Of a stretch of DNA of 64,000 bases, positions 51,234-63,936 are shown piece by piece (position 1 is the first letter of the stretch; every line of letters starts with the position of its first letter). The notes under the pieces are model-generated. The model was not told the origin of the DNA. It saw only the letters and a program-made list of their open reading frames with translations, and ran no database searches. The stretch is taken from assembly GCA_036873135.1 (NCBI GenBank), contig JAPTYO010000010.1, forward strand, positions 19,833,772 through 19,897,771, in the 5' to 3' direction. Origin of the DNA: Clarkia xantiana subsp. parviflora. Lineage: Eukaryota; Streptophyta; Magnoliopsida; Myrtales; Onagraceae. A program made the translations under genes and the position numbers.

Positions 51234-52724
51234 TGTGAACACCTGATTTTTGCTCGGGTTATTATATTATATTATATATAAATATATTATGTAGATATAT
51301 ATCTAATTTAAGTATTTATGTATTACAGGAAAAGCCCCGGCACATGGAGCGCGCGGATCATTTTTTATTGGAATCCTATCAAAATGGATGTCAAATTGAA
51401 GCTCACAAAATCACGAATGCAACGGGACAGACCTTGTATCAATCAGAGATCGTGATCGAAAGTTATAATTTTTTGAAGTTAAAAAGCAAAGTTAGCAAAA
51501 AAAGACAAAAAGAAATTGATAAATAATGATAGGATAAGGAGGAGATAAAATCCCACTTCCCCGTGCAAGCCATCCATACTCCATCTCCATCCTTCTAAGG
51601 GTCTACTCACCAGCTTCCTTCCCATGCTGCAGTGCAAGTTGACAAGTTGTAGTTGATTAGTAAACCAAAAATTAAAATCCAAAAGGCCTATAAATACTAG
51701 ACTTGGTCGAGAGTAAAAAAGGGGAGCTTGGACAAGCAAAGATCGACAGAGGTCCAGAGATAGAAAAAAATCAGACACTTCATATCAGTGTTAGTTATTT
51801 TGAGAGTATTCTTATAGTGCACGAGTGATAGTGTTATTTACTTTGTTGGTCATTGGTGATTCGTGGTTTCCGATTTTAATTATGGTATTTCATTTCATGG
51901 TACATTAGGTAATCTCTCCTTATAATATTACATGTACTCTATATATTTGATTAAAATATATTTCATTTTTAAGTATTTCACAATATGTTAATATTTCTAT
52001 TTTGTGTAATGTTATATATTTATGAAGGTTAATCTACAAAAATGTTCCAAAAAAGCTTATTATTATATATATACGCATTATATGTACGTTTTATTTATTT
52101 ATTATATATGCTTTGATTTTGCTTATTATTATATATATACGCTTCCATTTTGTTTATTATTATCATAATATATATAATTTTTAGTTTTACTTATTATATA
52201 TATGTGCATCATATACGCTTTCCATCTTCTTTATTATTATTATATATATGTGCTCTTTTGTTTACTTATCTATACCTATTATGTCATATTATGTATATAT
52301 ATATTTATTTAACGTGTCGTATTTTACGTATTTTGTTTAATTTACTGCATTACTTTATATTCTCCCTAAATATCGCTTAGTATATATTTTTTATCTTTTA
52401 TGGGTATAATCATGATAATAAAATAAAAATGGCAAAATGACAAACTAAGTACCGAAAGGGCGATTTTTCTAGCTTTCGAGCTTTTAAAACGTAACCGAAC
52501 CCCCGGACCCATAACTCGGGACGCAGACCGTTTTTTAAACCCTAGGTTGCTACAATGCACCCTAGGAGATTTTAGGATTCCGACTAGCCTTAATTAGTCG
52601 GTGGCGACTCTACTTTTATCATCTCCCCGGGTAATCTCATTTGCCCGGATTTTTATACGAAATGAGTTATTTTCAAATGAAACCGTAAAACCGAGCCGGG
52701 TCGGGTCATTTCCGACGTCCGACA
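51234..52724 (+). repeat. 5' LTR (1491 bp)
   Basis: It starts TGTGAACACC and ends GACGTCCGACA. The TATA box TATAAATA is at 51689-51696. Four short frames occur identically in both LTRs and show no domain. The 5' part (51240-51310) and 51960-52330 are rich in ATATAT. Confidence 0.92.
51689..51696 (+). promoter_or_regulatory. TATA box of the LTR promoter
   Basis: TATAAATA in a GC-balanced context, repeated at 56809-56816 in the other LTR. Transcription of the element probably starts about 30 bp downstream. Confidence 0.55.
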
Positions 52725-52725
52725 T

Positions 52726-52745
52726 TTTGGCGAATCTGCTGGGGA
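52726..52745 (+). other. tRNA primer-binding site
   Basis: TTTGGCGAATCTGCTGGGGA lies right after the LTR end CA. It resembles the TGGCGACTCTGCTGGGGA-type priming sites of plant gypsy elements. Confidence 0.65.
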
Positions 52746-53193
52746 ATATTTTGAGGGTTCAAGCTTTTTATGTTTGTCTTGCCATTTTTATTTTATTATT
52801 ATGATTATATCTGGACTAATTGTTTGTTCATGTTTGCAGTGTTTATTTTGAAAAAAAAAAAAAAAAAAATTTTTGCATGACTACATTTAATGCTTTACAT
52901 ATTTTTGCACACACCACGTTGGCTACCTATCATATGCTTAAACTTTGAGCATTCTAAGAGCTTAGGGAGTTTAGTAGGGGAATGCGCCCGGAGCGGTTGG
53001 ACCGCCGGCACGCACCTAAAAAACTCAACTCAATGGTCAGATGGGCTCGTGATCCTTTATAGGGGTGATTCCCTATAAGGGTGAGGTTCCGCTGATTGTT
53101 CGAGATCCTAGAAATCCATTCCTTCTAAAACAAAGTCATCCACCGTGTGAAGCAATCAATAAGTCATGTTTGTTTTTTTCTTCTCAAGTTCAT

Positions 53194-53248
<55 letters not shown>

Positions 53249-54279
53249 TTTTTTTTATAGCTCATAGTTCTCCTGTACAAGTTGGGGCATCGTCATAATT
53301 GCATGTTAGAATTTTTATCTTTATATAATCTAGTTTTTGTGTATATATATTTCAAGTATTGTCTTTTGAATATTGTATAGTAATGTTTTCTGACATTTTA
53401 TTGCATCATGCATTTTAAACTCATATAGTCATCAATCAGATCATTTCTATTATAGATTATTTCTCGGTCATAAATTGCCCTCAAATTGGAATGACGATCG
53501 TGACAACAGTATTAACCAAAAGATTAATTTCCAATGAGATGTCCAAACTTCTCAAAAATCATGATTTTTATACTGTGGTTTATGTTTGTCATTCCGATTA
53601 CATGGAATTTTTGTGAATATCTCATTTTATACCTTTCATGAGGAGTAATCTATAATCGAAAATCATTAGCATTTCAAAATATTTGGATGATACGAAGTGA
53701 TGTGATTGATGACTATATTTTCAAAAAAAAAAAATGTGCATATATATATTCTTGATCATGATTATCATCGAGGTATATCTGGCCCTGAGGAGCCCCCATC
53801 CAGACTTGCTTCGTGACGTTGCGAGAGCAAATAAAACAGCAAAACAAGGCGTCTCCATTGCATTGTTAATTGTCGTACGCGACATCGCAAAAGGGAAGTT
53901 TTTCTCTGTCTTTTAAATTGATGAATGACAAGTTTGAATGATATTTTATCTATGTTGAGCGGTCATGCAATATATATTTTGGATATTTTCCTCACATCTC
54001 TTCCATATTGCGACAGGTAAAATCGGTCGGATTAATTCTCAGAAGATGCAATGAAGTGAAACTTGACATGTCAAGATGGTTAATGGTTACAAAGAACCGA
54101 TCAGAATATAGCGACGCTTTTCCACTTGGATGCCAAGGCCTGCGGACCGCACTTTCATGACGACAGGCAAATTTGAAAAGGGAGTTTCTTTTGAACACCT
54201 CATTTGAATCATATATTTACTCATGATGAGATTGCATGCGTATACCTGTTAGGATGTTGACATCTCGACACCCTACCCA
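52746..54279. other. 5' interior of the gypsy-type element, no genes
   Basis: Nothing coding is seen. It holds a TA microsatellite followed by 26 T (about 53198-53256) and the GGAGCGGTTGGACCGCCGG module (about 52990-53010) shared with the element at 33424. GAAATGAGATGT/CATTCCGATTACATGGAA words near 53520-53620 form loose inverted repeats. Confidence 0.5.
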
Positions 54280-54699
54280 AATCAGATGATTCTGTGCAAG
54301 TCGGATATAATTCCGCACAAATCGGATATAATTCCGTGCAAGTCGGATATAATTCCGCACAAATCAGATATAATTCCGTGCAAGTCGGATATAATTCCGC
54401 ACAAATCGGATTTGATTCCGTGCAAGTCGGATATAATTCCGCACAAATCGGATTTGATTCCGTGCAAGTCGGATATAATTCCGCACAAATCGGATTTGAT
54501 TCCGTGCAAGTCGGATATAATTCCGCACAAATCAGATTTGATTCCGTGCAAGTCGGATATAATTCCGCACAAATCGGATTTGATTCCGTGCAAGTCGGAT
54601 ATAATTCCGCACAAATCGGATTTGATTCCGTCCAAGTCGGATATAATTCCGCACAAATCGGATATGATTCCGTGCAAGTCGCATATGATTGCGCACCCA
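54280..54699. repeat. 21-bp tandem repeat, about 20 units in alternating pairs
   Basis: Two 21-bp forms alternate: GTGCAAGTCGGATATAATTCC and GCACAAATCGGATTTGATTCC (or …GATATAATTCC), making a 42-bp pair. As 21 is divisible by three and the unit lacks stops in several frames, long frames (up to ~180 codons) stay open on both strands. These are by-products of the repeat. Confidence 0.92.
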
Positions 54700-54728
54700 T
54701 CAGGAAGCCGACATCTCGGCAGCCTTTG

Positions 54729-54874
54729 TTAACTCGCGTATTTTTACGCCTTATTAACTCGCGTGTGTTCACGCCTTATTAACTTGCGTGTGTTCACGCC
54801 TTATTAACTCGCGTGTGTTCACGCCTTATTAACTTGCGTATGTTTACGCCTTATTAACTCGCGTATGTTTACGC
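54729..54874. repeat. 25-bp tandem repeat with a hairpin in each unit, six copies
   Basis: The unit is TTAACTCGCGTGTGTTCACG, CCTTA. GCGTG and CACGC can pair around TGTT. Variants with GCGTATGTTTACGC change both arms together (GTG/CAC to GTA/TAC), keeping the pairing. The array is bordered on both sides by TTAGGATG(C/T)CGA(C/A)ATCTCGGC-like words (54248, 54706, 54881). Confidence 0.85.
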
Positions 54875-54899
54875 ACCCCGTTAGGATGCCGAAATCTCG

Positions 54900-56353
54900 G
54901 CAACCTTTCTCTAACTTCAAGTCGCATTGCGCACCTTATCCTATCATTTTCTACCATGTTTAACTCTTGTCTTCACTGATATTTTGAATAATAGCAGTTG
55001 TCTCTTTTGAAGGAGTCCTCTCACGTTATCTTTGTCTAACTGCTTGCCGTCGAGAAATTTATTCGAATGACATTGAAAACCTTATGTGATGGTTAAATTT
55101 CCGGAGAGAAAATAAAAAAATTTCGGAAGCGTTTTGCTTCCAAAAAAAAAAAAAAAAAAAAAAAAAAACAAAGGGAAAAAAATGAGAAAAAGATTTTTTA
55201 AAAAATGTATATTGCTTGGCGAATGTTTTGCAAGCGAAGATCAAAATATGGAAAAGCGGTAGCCACTTAAGCCACGACTAATATTTATATACATCAGAGG
55301 TTAGTGCATGTTGTGTTGGATTTTCAAGAATTTCTCAAATATCAAAACACGTCCTAACACTAATGAAGCAAATCAATGAGATTTTAGATTGATCTTATGT
55401 GCATGTAATGAGCAAGAGACTGAGAAAGTATTATATTTAATTATGCGAGAAGTTGATTTGAGTTGGACTTGATGCTATCATACTTGAACCAATCGGTAAA
55501 GATCAGTTACGCATTATAAAGGCGTGGGAATTGGGGCACCCCAAGGAAAAACCCGAAAAAACGGTGGATCTCCTTGGGAAGTTAAGGCTAGGACACTTAC
55601 TTTCCCCCATACTATTCATTCCATAATTCCCAATACTTTTCATCCATCCAAGTAAGTGTCTGAGTCTCGAAAAAGAAAAAAAAAATAAAAAAAAAGGAAA
55701 AAGAAAAAGAAATGAAATGAAATGAAATAAGCCACATTCTCGTAACTTGCCTCCTGCCAATGACTGATCTTACAAATGTTTGATAATGTGATGATAGCAA
55801 AAGTTCGACTCAAATTGACTGGAGCATAGCTGAGGTATAAGAAATCTTGTTTGTGTTCATTACACGTGTATAATATCGATCTGAGATCTCAAGAGATCAT
55901 AAATTGAAATGTTAGGTGCACACACAAACACGAGAAATACTTGAAAAATTCTGACACAATGTGGGCTAACCCAGTATGTGTATTTTTATTAGTTGGGGCA
56001 TGAAAATGCAACCACGTGTCCATAAGAGGATCCGAATGTCAAATATTTTGCAAAAAAAAAAAAATTATTTTTCTCTCCAGATATTTAACATGTTACAGGT
56101 ATGGTTGATAAGTGGTTCAAACCAGACGAGATCTTTTTCGGCGCAGTAAGTTAGACAAACACGGCTCATGTGAGGGCTCTGACAAGGGGAAGCGGGATGC
56201 ACCCCTAGCTCAATCAGTATTTTTTATCTTTGAACATGCATTTCAGAGATCCCCTGGTTAGTCAGGAGAAAAAGGGATGCACCCCGAGCTCAAATGAATG
56301 TTCTTTATCTTTGAACATGCGTTTCAAAGAACACCTGTCCAAAGAGGGGCAAC
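54900..56353. other. 3' interior of the gypsy-type element, no genes
   Basis: Only short random frames and A/T runs (27 A at 55142-55168; AAAATAAAA tracts near 55680). GGGATGCACCCC(T/G)AGCTCAA, with TTCTTTATCTTTGAACATGC, occurs twice (about 56196 and 56275), a short tandem duplication just before the polypurine tract (56341-56353). Confidence 0.55.
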
Positions 56354-57844
56354 TGTGAACACCCGATTTTTGCTCGGGTTATTATATTATATTATATATA
56401 AATATATTATGTAGATATATATCTAATTTAAGTATTTATGTATTACAGGAAAAGCCCCGGCACATGGAGCGCGCGGATCATTTTTTATTGGAATCCTATC
56501 AAAATGGATGTCAAATTGAAGCTCACAAAATCACGAATGCAACGGGACAGACCTTGTATCAATCAGAGATCGTGATCGAAAGTTATAATTTTTTGAAGTT
56601 AAAAAGCAAAGTTAGCAAAAAAAGACAAAAAGAAATTGATAAATAATGATAGGATAAGGAGGAGATAAAATCCCACTTCCCCGTGCAAGCCATCCATACT
56701 CCATCTCCATCCTTCTAAGGGTCTACTCACCAGCTTCCTTCCCATGCTGCAGTGCAAGTTGACAAGTTGTAGTTGATTAGTAAACCAAAAATTAAAATCC
56801 AAAAGGCCTATAAATACTAGACTTGGTCGAGAGTAAAAAAGGGGAGCTTGGACAAGCAAAGATCGACAGAGGTCCAGAGATAGAAAAAAATCAGACACTT
56901 CATATCAGTGTTAGTTATTTTGAGAGTATTCTTATAGTGCACGAGTGATAGTGTTATTTACTTTGTTGGTCATTGGTGATTCGTGGTTTCCGATTTTAAT
57001 TATGGTATTTCATTTCATGGTACATTAGGTAATCTCTCCTTATAATATTACATGTACTCTATATATTTGATTAAAATATATTTCATTTTTAAGTATTTCA
57101 CAATATGTTAATATTTCTATTTTGTGTAATGTTATATATTTATGAAGGTTAATCTACAAAAATGTTCCAAAAAAGCTTATTATTATATATATACGCATTA
57201 TATGTACGTTTTATTTATTTATTATATATGCTTTGATTTTGCTTATTATTATATATATACGCTTCCATTTTGTTTATTATTATCATAATATATATAATTT
57301 TTAGTTTTACTTATTATATATATGTGCATCATATACGCTTTCCATCTTCTTTATTATTATTATATATATGTGCTCTTTTGTTTACTTATCTATACCTATT
57401 ATGTCATATTATGTATATATATATTTATTTAACGTGTCGTATTTTACGTATTTTGTTTAATTTACTGCATTACTTTATATTCTCCCTAAATATCGCTTAG
57501 TATATATTTTTTATCTTTTATGGGTATAATCATGATAATAAAATAAAAATGGCAAAATGACAAACTAAGTACCGAAAGGGCGATTTTTCTAGCTTTCGAG
57601 CTTTTAAAACGTAACCGAACCCCCGGACCCATAACTCGGGACGCAGACCGTTTTTTAAACCCTAGGTTGCTACAATGCACCCTAGGAGATTTTAGGATTC
57701 CGACTAGCCTTAATTAGTCGGTGGCGACTCTACTTTTATCATCTCCCCGGGTAATCTCATTTGCCCGGATTTTTATACGAAATGAGTTATTTTCAAATGA
57801 AACCGTAAAACCGAGCCGGGTCGGGTCATTTCCGACGTCCGACA
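56354..57844 (+). repeat. 3' LTR (1491 bp)
   Basis: Same length and almost the same sequence as 51234-52724, preceded by the polypurine tract and followed by the GTGAT duplication and the rest of the tRNA-like sequence. Confidence 0.92.
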
Positions 57845-58652
57845 GTGATCTTGATCGTTCACACATTGGGAGGAAGAATTGCTTTATTGATCTATATTAA
57901 GTCTTTACTCTTTTTCTAATTACAACCATTTTTCGCTTAAAAAGATTATAAGAGTTCTGACTTGTTTCGATTTGTGTCTGTAACTAATATGCCTTGGAAG
58001 TTGATGAATATTACAAGCCACGTCACTGCCTTATTGTGGGACCTTGTTGGAGCCTGACTCTCGGAACTTCTATCACATCTCTATCAAGGCACCACAACTT
58101 CGCATGTAAAGTATATAACTAAACTAATAGATAACTATAATTTTAGAGAGGGGTTACGCCAAATCACATTTGGATTCGACTTCTGCAAAATTGAGACTTA
58201 GACGGATTTCAAATTCTGAATGCCAACCGTTTTGCCCAATAGATAGGGCCCGCTTCTAATTCCTCCCTCAAAATCCTTGAACAAGCTGGATTGAGTAACA
58301 TGGAATCTCTAGTTGGATCTCAAATTGGTCTAATTAAGTCTCAATTATAAAATAATAAAACGTTATAAGGTACTAATTATAATATATAAAATTGTCAAAA
58401 AGTGGACATAGTTACAATTTACGCTTAAAACCAGCAATTTATAATATTACATGAGTTGGGGTATTATAAAAGGTGAATTATATATCATTCTTTCTTTTTC
58501 TTTTTTCACGCGTGGTGTCTTATGGAGGCTCATGCAGAAGGGCACTATTTGTAGCTTCCTCCACATCTAGAGTAATTATCACTTGCATCGGGTTAATCCT
58601 CTTCTTCCTAGAGACAATGAATCTTTGTCTTGAAGTTTCCAACATCATAAAC

Positions 58653-58726
58653 GACCGCATAGCGCAGTGGATTAGCGCGTCTGACTTCGGATCAGAAGGT
58701 CGTGGGTTCGACTACCACTGTGGTCG
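58653..58726 (+). tRNA. tRNA-Arg (anticodon UCG), nearly intact
   Basis: It is identical to the intact copies except C-to-A in the T-stem (CGACTACCAC), which breaks the pair closing the T-loop and alters the B box. It may be inactive for that reason. Confidence 0.6.
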
Positions 58727-59534
58727 TGTTCGTTCGCTCTCTGGGAGGAAACATAGCTTTATGTAATAATATTAAGTCTTTGCTATTTATGTAATTACAA
58801 CAATTTTTCCCTTAAAAATATTATAAGAGTTCTGACTTATTTCGATTTGTGTCTGCAACTAAAACGACTTATGATTTGATGAAAATTACAAGCCACGTCA
58901 TTGCCTTATAGTGGGATTTGGTTGGAGCGTGACTCTCGTAACTTATATCTCTCTTTGGGGGCAGCACAACTTCACATGTAAAGTATATAATTAAATTAAT
59001 AGTTAACTCTATTTTTAGGGAGGGGTCACTCCATATCACATTTGGATTCGAATTCTTCGTAATTAAAATTGAGTCGGATTTGAAATTACGAACCCTAAAC
59101 GCTTGGCCCAATCGAGAGGGCCCGCGTCTGATTCCTACCTCAAAACCTTTGAATAAGTTGGTTTGTGTAACATGGACTATGTAATTTGATCTCAATTAAA
59201 TCTCGGCCTAATTAAGTCTTAATTATAACATATTAAAAAGTTATAAGGTATTAATTATAGTATCTAAAATTGTCAACAAGTGGACAAAGTTTCAATTTAC
59301 GCTTAAAACCACAAATTTATTATCATATTACATGAACTGGGGTCTTACAATAGTAAATCATGTATCATTCTTTTTTTTTTCCTTTTTTTGCGCGGGGTCT
59401 CTTATGGAGGCTCCATTAACATGTCAACATTTGTAGTTTGCTCCACATTTTGAATAATTTTCACTAGCACCGGGTTAGTCCACTACTTCCGAGAGACAAT
59501 GAATCTTTGTCATTAAGCTTCCAACATCATATAT

Positions 59535-59609
59535 AACCGCATTGCGCAGAAGATTAGAAAAGTCTTAATTTGGATCAGAAGGTCGTGGGTTCGACTCCCA
59601 ATGTGATCT
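59535..59609 (+). pseudogene. tRNA-Arg-derived pseudogene, type B (anticodon UUG)
   Basis: The sequence matches the copy at 47635 closely (TTGCGCAGAAGATTAG, loop ATTTGGA). B box perfect. Confidence 0.75.
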
Positions 59610-60407
59610 TGTTCGTTCACACATTGGGTGGAAGAATTGCTTTATTGAATTATATTAAGTCTTTACTCTTTTTCTAATTACACCCATTTTTCGCTTAAAA
59701 AGATTATAAGAGTTCTGACTTGTTTCGATTTGTGTCTGTAACTAATATGCCTTAGAAGTTGATGAATATTACAAGCCACGTCACTGCCTTATAGTGGGAC
59801 CTTGTTGGAGCCTGACTCTCGGAACTTCTATCACATCTCTTTCAAGGCACCACAACTTCGCATGTAAAGTATATAACTAAACTAACAGATAACTATAATT
59901 TTCGGGAGGGGTTACGCCAAATCACATTTGGATTCGACTTCTGCAAAATTGAGACTTAGACGGATTTCAAATTCTGAATGCCAACCGTTTTGCCCAACAG
60001 AGAGGGCCCGCATCTAATTCCTCCCTTAAAATCCTTGAACAAGCTAGATTTAGTAACATGGAATCTCTAGTTGGATCTCAAATCGGTCTAATTAAGTCTC
60101 AATTATAAAATAATAAAAAGTTATAAGGTATTAATTATAATATATAAAATTGTCAAAAAGTGGACATAGTTACAATTTCCGCTTAAAACCAGCAATTTAT
60201 AATATTACATGAGTTGGGGTCTTATAAAAAGTGAATTATGTATCATTCTTTCTTTTCATTTTTCACGCGTGGTGTCTTATGGAGGCTCATGCAGAAGGGC
60301 ACTATTTGTAGCTTCCTCCACATAGAATAATTATCACTTGCATCGGGTTAATCCTCTTCTTCCTAGAGACAATGAATCTTTGTCTTGAAGTTTCCAACAT
60401 CATAAAC

Positions 60408-60481
60408 GACTGCATAGCGCAGTAGATTAGCGCATCTGACTTCGGATAAGAAGGTCGAGGGTTCGACTCCCACTGTGGTTG
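60408..60481 (+). pseudogene. tRNA-Arg(UCG)-like, decayed, type A
   Basis: Acceptor GACTGCA/TGTGGTT, D-loop AGTAGATTA, anticodon stem TCTGA/TAAGA and T-stem GAGGG all carry changes. The UCG anticodon is kept. It shares the anticodon-stem, T-stem and acceptor 3' changes with 63863, its recent duplicate. Confidence 0.7.
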
Positions 60482-61260
60482 TGCTCGTTCGCTCTCTGGA
60501 AGGAAACATAGCTTTATGTCTTTGCTATTTATCTAATTACAACAATTTTTCCCCTAAAAATATTATAAGAGTTCTGACTTATTTCGAATTGTGTCTGCAA
60601 CTAAAACGACTTGTAAGTTGATGAAAACTACAAGCCACGTCATTGCCTTATAGTAGGATTTCTCGTAACTTCTATCACATCTCTTTGGAGGCACCACAAC
60701 TTCACATGTAAAGTATATAACTAAATTAATAGTTAACTCTATTTTTAGGGAGGGGTTACTCCATATCACATTTGGATTCGAATTATTTAATTAATATTGA
60801 GTCGGATTTGAAATTACGAACCCTAAACGCTTGGCCCAATCGAGAGGGCCCGCGTCTGATTCCTACCTCAAAACCTTTGAATGAGTTGGTTTGAGTAACA
60901 TGGTCTATGTAGTTTGTTCTCAATTAAATCTCGGCCTAATTAAGTCTTAATTATAACATATTAAAAAGTTATAAGGTATTAATTATAGTATCTAAAATTG
61001 TCAACAAGTGGACAGAGTTTCAATTTACGCTTAAAACCACAAATTTATTATCATATTACATGAACTGCGGTCTTACAATAGTAAATCATGTATCATACTT
61101 TTTTTTTCTTTTTTTGTGCGGGGTCTCTTATGGAGGCTCCATTAAAAGATCAACATTTGTAGTTTGCTCCACATTTTGAATAATTTTCACTAACACCGGG
61201 TTAGTCCTCTATCTGCGAGAGACAATGAATCTTTGTCATTAAGTTTCCAACATCATATAT

Positions 61261-61335
61261 AACCGCATAGCGCATAAGATTAGAAAAGTCTGAATTTGGA
61301 TCAGAAGGTCGTGGGTTCGACTCCCAATGTGATCT
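61261..61335 (+). pseudogene. tRNA-Arg-derived pseudogene, type B (anticodon UUG)
   Basis: AACCGCATAGCGCATAAGATTAGAAAAG in two parts shows the lost D-arm. Loop ATTTGGA, B box perfect. Confidence 0.75.
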
Positions 61336-62136
61336 TGTTCGACCACACATTGGGAGGAAGAATTGCTTTATTGGATTATATTAAGTCTTTACTCTTTTTC
61401 TAATTACAACCATTTTTCGCTTAAAATGATTATAAGAGTTCTAACTTGTTTCGATTTGTGTCTGTAACTAATATGCCTTAGAAGTTGATGAATATTACAA
61501 GCCACGTCACTGCCTTATAGTGGAACCTTGTTGGAGTCTGACTCTCGGAACTTCTATAACATATATTTGGAGGCACCACAACTTCGCATGTAAAGTATAT
61601 AACTAAACTAATAGTTAACTATAATTTTAGGGAGGGGTTACGCTAAATCACATTTGGATTCGACTTCTGCAAAATTGAGACTTAGATGGATTTCAAATTC
61701 TGAATGCTAACCGTTATGCCCAACATAGAGGGCCCGCATCTAATTCCTCCCTCAAAATCCTTGAACAATCTGGATTGAGTAACGTGGAATCTCTAGTTGG
61801 ATCTCAAATCGGTCTAATTAAGTCTCAATTATAAAATAATAAAAAGTTATAAGGTATTAATTATAATATATAAAATTATCAAAAAGTGGACATAGTTACA
61901 ATTTACGCTTAAAACCAGCAATTTATAATATTACATGAGTTTGGGTCTTATAAAAAGTGAATTATGTATCATTCTTTCTTTTTCTTTTTTCACGCGTGGT
62001 GTCTTATGGAGGCTCATGCAGAAGGGCACTATTTGTAGCTTCCTCCACATCTAGAGTAATTATCACTTGCATCGGGTTAATCCTCTTCTTCCTAGAGACA
62101 ATGAATCTTTGTCTTGAAGTTTCCAACATTATAAAC

Positions 62137-62210
62137 GACCGCATAGCGCAGTGGATTAGCGCGTCTGACTTCGGATCAGAAGGTCGTGGGTTCGACTCCC
62201 ACTGTGGTCG
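62137..62210 (+). tRNA. tRNA-Arg (anticodon UCG), intact
   Basis: Same 74 bases as 22306-22379 and 46754-46827. A spacer deletion downstream brings the first T run (six T, 62260-62265) to about 50 nt from the gene end, the closest terminator among the intact copies. Confidence 0.9.
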
Positions 62211-62989
62211 TGTTCGTTCGCTCTCTGGGAGGAAACATAGCTTTATGTAATTACAACAATTTTTTCCCTTAAAAATATTATAAGAGTTCTGACTTATTTC
62301 GATTTGTGTTTGCAACTAAAACGACTTATGATTTGATGAAAATTACAAGCCACGTCATTGCCTTATAGTGGGATTTGGTTGGAGCGTGACTCTCGTAACT
62401 TATATCTCTCTTTGGAGGCAGCAATACTTCACATGTAAAGTATATAACTAAATTAATAGTTAACTCTATTTTTAGGGAGGGGTCACTCCATATCACATTT
62501 GGATTCGAATTCTTCGTAATTAAGATTGAGTCGGATTTGAAATTACGAACCCTAAACGCTTGGCCCAATCGAGAGGGCCCGCGTCTGATTCCTACCTCAA
62601 AACCTTTGAATAAGTTGGTTTGAGTAACATGGACTATGTAATTTGATCTCAATTAAATCTCGGCCTAATTAAGTCTTAATTATAACATATTAAAAAGTTA
62701 TAAGGTATTAATTATAGTATCTAAAATTGTCAACAAGTGGACAAAGTTTCAATTTACGCTTAAAACCACAAATTTATTATCATATTACATGAACTGGGGT
62801 CTTACAATAGTAAATCATGTATCATTCTTTTTTTTTCTTTTTTTGCGCGGGGTCTCTTATGGAGGCTCCATTAACATGTCAACATTTGTAGTTTGCTCCA
62901 CATTTTGAATAATTTTCACTAGCACCGGGTTAGTCCACTACTTCCGAGAGACAATGAATCTTTGTCATTAAGCTTCCAACATCATATAT

Positions 62990-63064
62990 AACCGCATTGC
63001 GCAGAAGATTAGAAGAGTTTTAATTTGGATCAGAAGGTCGTGGGTTCGAATCCCAATGTGATCT
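62990..63064 (+). pseudogene. tRNA-Arg-derived pseudogene, type B (anticodon UUG)
   Basis: Near-duplicate of 59535 with extra changes (GAAGAGTTTTAATTTGGA; GGTTCGAATCC). Confidence 0.75.
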
Positions 63065-63862
63065 TGTTCGTTCACATATTGGGAGGAAGAATTGCTTTAT
63101 TGAATTATATTAAGTCTTTACTCTTTTTCTAATTACAACCATTTTTCGCTTAAAAAGATTATAAGAGTTCTGACTTGTTTCGATTTGTGTCTGTAACTAA
63201 TATGCCTTAGAAGTTGATGAATATTACAAGCCACGTCACTGCCTTATAGTGGGACCTTGTTGGAGCCTGACTCTCGGAACTTCTATCACATCTCTTTCAA
63301 GGCACCACAACTTCGCATGTAAAGTATATAACTAAACTAACAGATAACTATAATTTTCGGGAGGGGTTACGCCAAATCACATTTGGATTCGACTTCTGCA
63401 AAATTGAGACTTAGACGGATTTCAAATTCTGAATGCCAACCGTTTTGCCCAACAGAGAGGGCCCGCAACTAATTCCTCCCTCAAAATCCTTGAACAAGCT
63501 GGATTAAGTAACATGGAATCTCTAGTTGGATCTCAAATCGGTCTAATTAAGTCTCAATTATAAAATAATAAAAAGTTATAAGGTATTAATTATAATATAT
63601 AAAATTGTCAAAAAGTGGACATAGTTACAATTTCCGCTTAAAACCAGCAATTTATAATATTACATGAGTTGGGGTCTTATAAAAAGTGAATTATGTATCA
63701 TTCTTTCTTTTCATTTTTCACGCGTGGTGTCTTATGGAGGCTCATGCAGAAGGGCACTATTTGTAGCTTCCTCCACATAGAATAATTATCACTTGCATCG
63801 GGTTAATCCTCTTCTTCCTAGAGACAATGAATCTTTGTCTTGAAGTTTCCAACATCATAAAC

Positions 63863-63936
63863 GACCGCATAGCGCAGTGGATTAGCGCATCTGACTTCGG
63901 ATAAGAAGGTCGAGGGTTCGACTCCCACTGTGGTTG
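63863..63936 (+). pseudogene. tRNA-Arg(UCG)-like, decayed, type A
   Basis: Acceptor 5' strand, D-arm and UCG loop are normal. The anticodon stem (TCTGA/TAAGA), T-stem (GAGGG/CCCAC) and acceptor end (TGTGGTT) are changed, as in 60408. Confidence 0.7.

Larger units (their letters stand above)
51234..57844 (+). mobile_element. non-autonomous gypsy-type LTR element, recent insertion
   Basis: The two 1491-bp LTRs (51234-52724, 56354-57844) differ only at a base or so on reading (CACCTG versus CACCCG near the start). The TSD GTGAT is perfect. The priming site TTTTGGCGAATCTGCTGGGGA follows the 5' LTR, and a polypurine tract AAAGAGGGGCAAC precedes the 3' LTR. The 3.6-kb interior encodes no recognisable gag or pol protein and is rich in tandem repeats. 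The priming site and LTR length fit Ty3/gypsy elements; the lineage is not certain. Confidence 0.88.

Noticed and set aside
54280..54699. Possible CRISPR-like array
   Set aside because: The units are directly adjacent, with no unique spacers, and the genome is a plant nuclear one.
54221..54782. Four overlapping long frames on both strands (131-183 codons)
   Set aside because: They exist only because a 21-bp repeat without stops keeps several frames open; the peptides are pure repeats (CGIISDLHGIKSDL-type).
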